A DNA stretch of 21,373 nt, from contig WTCI01000287.1 in the NCBI GenBank assembly GCA_013138655.1, positions 1 to 21,373 on the forward strand, given 5' to 3'. Shown here piece after piece: positions 19,296-21,373 of this stretch (position 1 is the first letter of the stretch; the number at the start of each line of letters is the position of its first letter). Under the pieces are notes generated by a model, which worked only from the letters and a program-made list of their open reading frames with translations, did not search any database and was not told the DNA's origin. The position numbers were made by a program, and so were the translations under genes. The DNA is from Desulfuromonadaceae bacterium. GTDB lineage: Bacteria > Desulfobacterota > Desulfuromonadia > Desulfuromonadales > Geopsychrobacteraceae.

Positions 19296-19496
19296 TTAAA
19301 TTTTTACGACATTCGCAGATTGCGGACCCTTTTCCCCCTGAATAACATCAAAGGTGACCCGATCACCTTCAACCAGGGATTTAAAACCCTCTCCTTGAAT
19401 CGCTGAAAAATGGACAAAGACATCAGGACCATTGTCCTGCTCAATAAAACCGAACCCTTTTGAATCGTTGAACCATTTGACTGTACCTTCTGCCAT
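19296..19496 (-). CDS. Cold-shock domain protein (CspA family)
   Basis: A 66-residue single cold-shock domain that binds single-stranded RNA/DNA and melts secondary structure, acting as an RNA chaperone. It begins [20 protein letters not shown], with RNP1 KGFGFI and RNP2 VFVHFSAI, then [17 protein letters not shown] and [11 protein letters not shown] 19496 has AAGGAG eight bases upstream; a GTG three codons earlier lies between that site and the ATG and is not needed. A promoter-like sequence lies at 19546-19574, giving a leader of only about 45 nt, much shorter than the long cold-responsive leader of E. coli cspA. It converges on the pseudokinase gene and shares its terminator. Confidence 0.96.
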   Translation of the reverse strand: MAEGTVKWFNDSKGFGFIEQDNGPDVFVHFSAIQGEGFKSLVEGDRVTFDVIQGEKGPQSANVVKI

Positions 19497-19545
19497 TGCT
19501 TCCACTCCTTATTTGTACGAGGGCAACCAAAAGAAAACAATTTCG

Positions 19546-19574
19546 CTTCTAGCACAGGGGGAAACGAAAAACAA
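19546..19574 (-). promoter_or_regulatory. Predicted promoter of the cold-shock gene
   Basis: On the minus strand TTGTTT (19574-19569) and TAGAAG (19551-19546) are 17 bp apart, with TG one base before the -10 (extended -10 element). The position, about 50 bp before the ATG, fits the gene. Confidence 0.5.
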
Positions 19575-19685
19575 CGGATTTGTTTTAAGGATAAGGGGCT
19601 TTGTGGAGGAAGGTCAGCCCAATATTCGCCCGACAGGGCCCAGTGCTTTTTCAGGGGGGATGATGTTTAGACACCGATGAGGGGG

Positions 19686-19713
19686 TTGCGTACTTCCAAA
19701 GCGGCGGTATACT
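19686..19713 (+). promoter_or_regulatory. Predicted promoter of the SAP-like gene
   Basis: TTGCGT (19686-19691) and TATACT (19708-19713) are 16 bp apart, about 65 bp upstream of the SAP-like gene start. Both boxes are reasonable matches; no regulatory site is evident. The 19575-19685 stretch between the two divergent promoters shows nothing recognisable. Confidence 0.5.
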
Positions 19714-19776
19714 CAATCGTGTCTTATTGAATCTACTGGCGTGAAAATCTGTGTGAATAAACGGGGAGGACAAGCG

Positions 19777-19956
19777 ATGACCCTGAAAGAAATCAAGGCC
19801 CTGGCCAAAGAACGTGGCGTCAAGCCGGGACGGATGAAGAAGGAGGTGCTGATCCGAGCGATCCAGTTGGCTGAAGAAAATCCGCAGTGTTTCAATACCG
19901 ATTTTTCACAGCTCTGCGGACAGAGTGAGTGCCTTTGGCGCGGGGATTGTCATTGA
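19777..19956 (+). CDS. Small SAP/Rho-N-like protein with a C-terminal four-cysteine cluster
   Basis: The 59-residue product starts at ATG 19777 behind GGGGAGGA. Residues 1-33 (MTLKEIKALAKERGVKPGRM followed by KKEVLIRAIQLAE) match the helix-extended-helix of SAP or Rho N-terminal-like domains, which bind nucleic acid. The tail carries Cys 38, 47, 52 and 58 (CFNTDFSQLCGQSECLWRGDC), spaced like a possible metal site. This suggests a small DNA/RNA-binding protein with a zinc or other metal knuckle; function unknown. Similar small proteins occur, as far as I recall, in Geobacter-like bacteria. It has its own promoter and terminator. Confidence 0.75.
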   Translation: MTLKEIKALAKERGVKPGRMKKEVLIRAIQLAEENPQCFNTDFSQLCGQSECLWRGDCH

Positions 19957-19989
19957 TTGCAAATTGATCAAATCTGCTGAATATCATCT

Positions 19990-20020
19990 GGGGGCAGAAT
20001 ATTAACCCTGCCCCTTCTTT
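19990..20020 (+). terminator. Terminator-like hairpin after the SAP-like gene
   Basis: GGGGCAG (19991-19997) pairs with CTGCCCC (20008-20014), with a 10-nt loop, followed by TTCTTT. The stem is GC-rich and lies 34 bp after the stop codon; the T-tract is imperfect. Confidence 0.65.
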
Positions 20021-20069
20021 ATGAGTCAGGGCCGCGGGTTGTGACCCCCGAAGCTTTAAGAAAGAAAAG

Positions 20070-20271
20070 AGCCTCTTCCGCAATGCGCCTGGTGCCGTAG
20101 GTTCCTTTTGAAATTCTACGGGCCTCCTGAATCACGGGAATGAGTTTTTCATACGCTTTTTGTTTTGCTGATTTTCCACGCTTTCTCCAAGCATAATACC
20201 CGCTCCGAGAAACTTGCATCAACTTCACACAACAGGGCTATCGGATAGACCTTCTGCTCAGTATCAATCAT
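20070..20271 (-). pseudogene. IS3-family orfB remnant (N-terminal HTH_21 region only, frameshifted)
   Basis: From ATG 20271 (overlapping the orfA TGA) the frame reads MIDTEQKVYPIALLCEV. Family similarity then continues one frame over as QVSRSGYYAWRKRGKSAKQK and a stretch through SKGTYGTRRIAEE, the typical N-terminal segment of IS3 OrfB before the integrase core. A single-base change near 20221 explains the switch. After about 20070 the reading frame runs on into unrelated DNA (stop at 20019), so the DDE catalytic domain has been lost. Confidence 0.8.
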
Positions 20272-20574
20272 TCGATACAGCACCCCGATTCTTTTGCAAA
20301 AAGGGCCGCCTCTTTTTTTAAAATTTCACGCTCCATTCTCAAACGCTGATTCTCTTTTTTAAACCGTACCAGTTCCGCCTGAATGCCCTCTTTCCTTCGG
20401 GCGAAGTCGCAACCGCTGCCTTCGTCTTTTTCCGCCGCACGCTTCCAGCGACCTAAAACGCTCTTGTTGACCCCGAGATTACGGGAAGCCTCGGTCATTT
20501 TAATCCTGCTCGGTAATCAACTTGACGGCAGAATCTTTGAATTCCTGCGGGTACTGCCTTCTCTTGTCTGACAT
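20268..20574 (-). pseudogene. IS3-family orfA remnant (helix-turn-helix transposase subunit, frameshifted)
   Basis: From ATG 20574 the frame reads MSDKRRQYPQEFKDSAVKLI then TEQD and stops. One base over it continues MTEASRNLGVNKSVLGRWKR and onward to a coiled-coil segment (ELVRFKKENQRLRMEREILK), ending near 20268. This is the standard IS3 OrfA layout of a helix-turn-helix followed by a leucine-zipper-like coil. A one-base deletion near 20501 accounts for the break. Confidence 0.85.
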
Positions 20575-20602
20575 GGAACACCCCCTCTTGGGGTACTACC
20601 CC

Positions 20603-20874
20603 ACTCTTAAAAAGTATCCATTTTTTTCTTACCACATCAAAACCTGAATATCATCACAGGTTCTGCTGACGAGCCCTAAAAGAAAACTCCAGCGTCGCTT
20701 CGCTCCGAATAGTGGCCGGATTGCCCCAGAATGGCTGGACCACTTTCCTGCGGAATAATGAAAAGAAAAATCAAATTCGTGACCCCGGTCACAACATTGC
20801 CGTTTTTTTTCCGTTATAAAGACGCACAAAAGATTTTGGCAAATTCGCTCGGTTGAGGAGACCAAGGGTTATCC
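20603..20874. other. Intergenic region without a convincing gene
   Basis: A 78-codon minus-strand frame spans 20629-20865 but has no recognisable domain or ribosome-binding site, and its translation looks like noise, possibly old IS-flanking DNA. The segment contains GTGACCCCGGTCAC (20779-20792), a near-palindrome with 6-bp arms. Its GGTCACAAC end (20787-20795) is the reverse complement of GTTGTGACC at 20038-20046 on the other side of the IS remnant. No confident promoter for the following gene was found. Confidence 0.5.
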
Positions 20875-21096
20875 ATGAAACAGAATAGAGTATGGACGAA
20901 TGAGGAGATAAAAACGAAATTATGTTTTCTCTATGACGAGGTTTTTGCCCACGAAGGCTACGCTCGGATCGAGGTCGATATGCGCATTTTGCGTCGCGGC
21001 CAAAAGGAGGTGATTCTGCGTTGCGGCAAGGAGTACCGCTATGTGGTTGATTTTCAGAATAGCGAGGAGGGGGAAAGGATCAAGGTTAAAGGTTAA
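20875..21096 (+). CDS. Small hypothetical protein (73 aa)
   Basis: Not recognised. ATG 20875 has AAGGG about seven bases upstream. The peptide starts MKQNRVWTNEEIKTKLCFLY, then has alternating charged/hydrophobic residues (DMRILRRGQKEVILRCGKEYRYVVDF) suggestive of three beta strands after an N-terminal helix: a compact soluble alpha/beta protein with two cysteines (17, 50). Codon use is ordinary for the window, which argues for a real gene. A 13-bp inverted repeat brackets its stop codon. Confidence 0.6.
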   Translation: MKQNRVWTNEEIKTKLCFLYDEVFAHEGYARIEVDMRILRRGQKEVILRCGKEYRYVVDFQNSEEGERIKVKG

Positions 21097-21117
21097 GGGT
21101 CCACTAACCTTGATCCT
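21076..21117. repeat. 13-bp perfect inverted repeat spanning the stop codon of the 73-aa gene
   Basis: AGGATCAAGGTTA (21076-21088) and TAACCTTGATCCT (21105-21117) are exact reverse complements with a 16-nt loop that contains the TAA stop (21094-21096). There is no T-tract, so it is not a standard intrinsic terminator; it could stabilise the mRNA 3' end or be a REP-like element. Confidence 0.75.
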
Positions 21118-21373
21118 CGAACTTCGAATCCAACCCCTGGCGCCGGAGAGGGAGAATGATGGAGGGAGAATGTCAGACCGGCAAATATCTTAAGAAGGGA
21201 GGTGGCGTAAAACAGAAAACGTCCAAGTGATCGCAGTTTAATGGTCCTGTCGCGGCGCGGTGCCGGAAGGAGGAGCAGTTTGGTGATTTTGAACAGGTGT
21301 GCAGCAGGCTCTGAGGGTGGGTTGGTGACGCACGTAGATATCAAATGGAGCAATCAATGAAAACAAGGTGGAT
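21118..21373. other. Intergenic tail, possible start of the next gene at 21357
   Basis: No convincing ORF before the window end; a minus-strand frame over 21093-21353 looks spurious. TCGAA-C-TTCGA near 21117-21127 is a small palindrome. At the edge, GGAG (21347-21350) is followed six bases later by ATG 21357 (MKTRW...), which might begin a plus-strand gene that continues outside. Confidence 0.3.

Larger units (their letters stand above)
20019..20602 (-). mobile_element. Decayed IS3-family insertion sequence
   Basis: The minus strand carries remnants of the two IS3 genes in the right order: orfA (20268-20574) and the first part of orfB (20070-20271). Both are frameshifted, and the DDE integrase core of orfB is missing, so the element cannot transpose. 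The orfB similarity stops near 20070. No clear pair of terminal inverted repeats or target duplication can be assigned, so the outer limits given are approximate. A perfect palindrome (GGGGTA-C-TACCCC, 20590-20602) lies just upstream of orfA. Confidence 0.8.

Noticed and set aside
20629..20865. 78-codon minus-strand frame
   Set aside because: No recognisable motif or start signal; the composition fits IS-flanking noncoding DNA.
21117..21145. tRNA T-arm-like word TTCGAATCC followed by a C-rich stretch
   Set aside because: The flanking bases do not form a T-stem, and no anticodon arm or acceptor stem can be built upstream.
21093..21353. 86-codon minus-strand frame
   Set aside because: No ribosome-binding site or domain; Pro/Ser-rich translation typical of a noncoding strand, and it runs across the 13-bp hairpin.

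Overview
This window spans the chromosomal replication-origin region of a Gram-negative bacterium. The best guess is the Desulfuromonadales/Geobacterales group of the former Deltaproteobacteria. That assignment is inferred from gene order (dnaA-dnaN-recF-gyrB-gyrA-TPR-gpsA on one side, rpmH-rnpA-yidD-yidC-mnmE-mnmG on the other), the Gram-negative GyrB architecture, and small lineage-type genes; it was not tested by a search. Genes point away from the dnaA region on both sides, as expected at a bidirectional origin.

Layout. 1-4068 (minus strand): the RNA/membrane-biogenesis operon rpmH-rnpA-yidD-yidC-mnmE-mnmG, with mnmG cut by the left edge. It is very tightly packed, lacks the jag/khpB gene often found between yidC and mnmE, and carries a perfect 16-bp parS site between mnmE and mnmG. 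4069-4384: divergent control region with a rpmH promoter on the minus strand and, in front of dnaA, a 20-bp palindrome made of two DnaA-box-like half-sites. 4385-8153 (plus): dnaA, a 221-bp intergenic region with a perfect DnaA box and AT-rich tracts (probable oriC), dnaN and recF. From the yidC periplasmic region to about two thirds into recF the DNA is extremely AT-rich, and it steps to a much higher GC content inside recF. 8167-14950: gyrB, gyrA, a membrane-anchored TPR protein whose start lies 62 nt inside gyrA, and gpsA. 14984-17115: an exported cyclophilin, a degenerate endonuclease/exonuclease/phosphatase-fold protein, and nth (endonuclease III). 17267-19187: a pseudokinase-transmembrane-NTF2-like protein with a possible short leader ORF, ended by a strong bidirectional terminator shared with the convergent cold-shock gene. 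19496-21373: small accessory genes (cold-shock protein, SAP-like/Cys4 protein, a 73-aa orphan) and a decayed IS3-family insertion sequence, with intergenic DNA containing inverted repeats.

Together the core genes supply replication initiation (DnaA), the sliding clamp (DnaN), gap repair (RecF), supercoiling (GyrBA), tRNA wobble modification (MnmEG), RNase P (RnpA), ribosomal protein L34 and membrane protein insertion (YidC/YidD). The least-described parts are the pseudokinase membrane protein, the degenerate EEP protein, the Cys4 SAP-like peptide, the overlapping gyrA/TPR coding, and the palindrome at the dnaA promoter. No CRISPR array, tRNA, rRNA or obvious defence system was seen.
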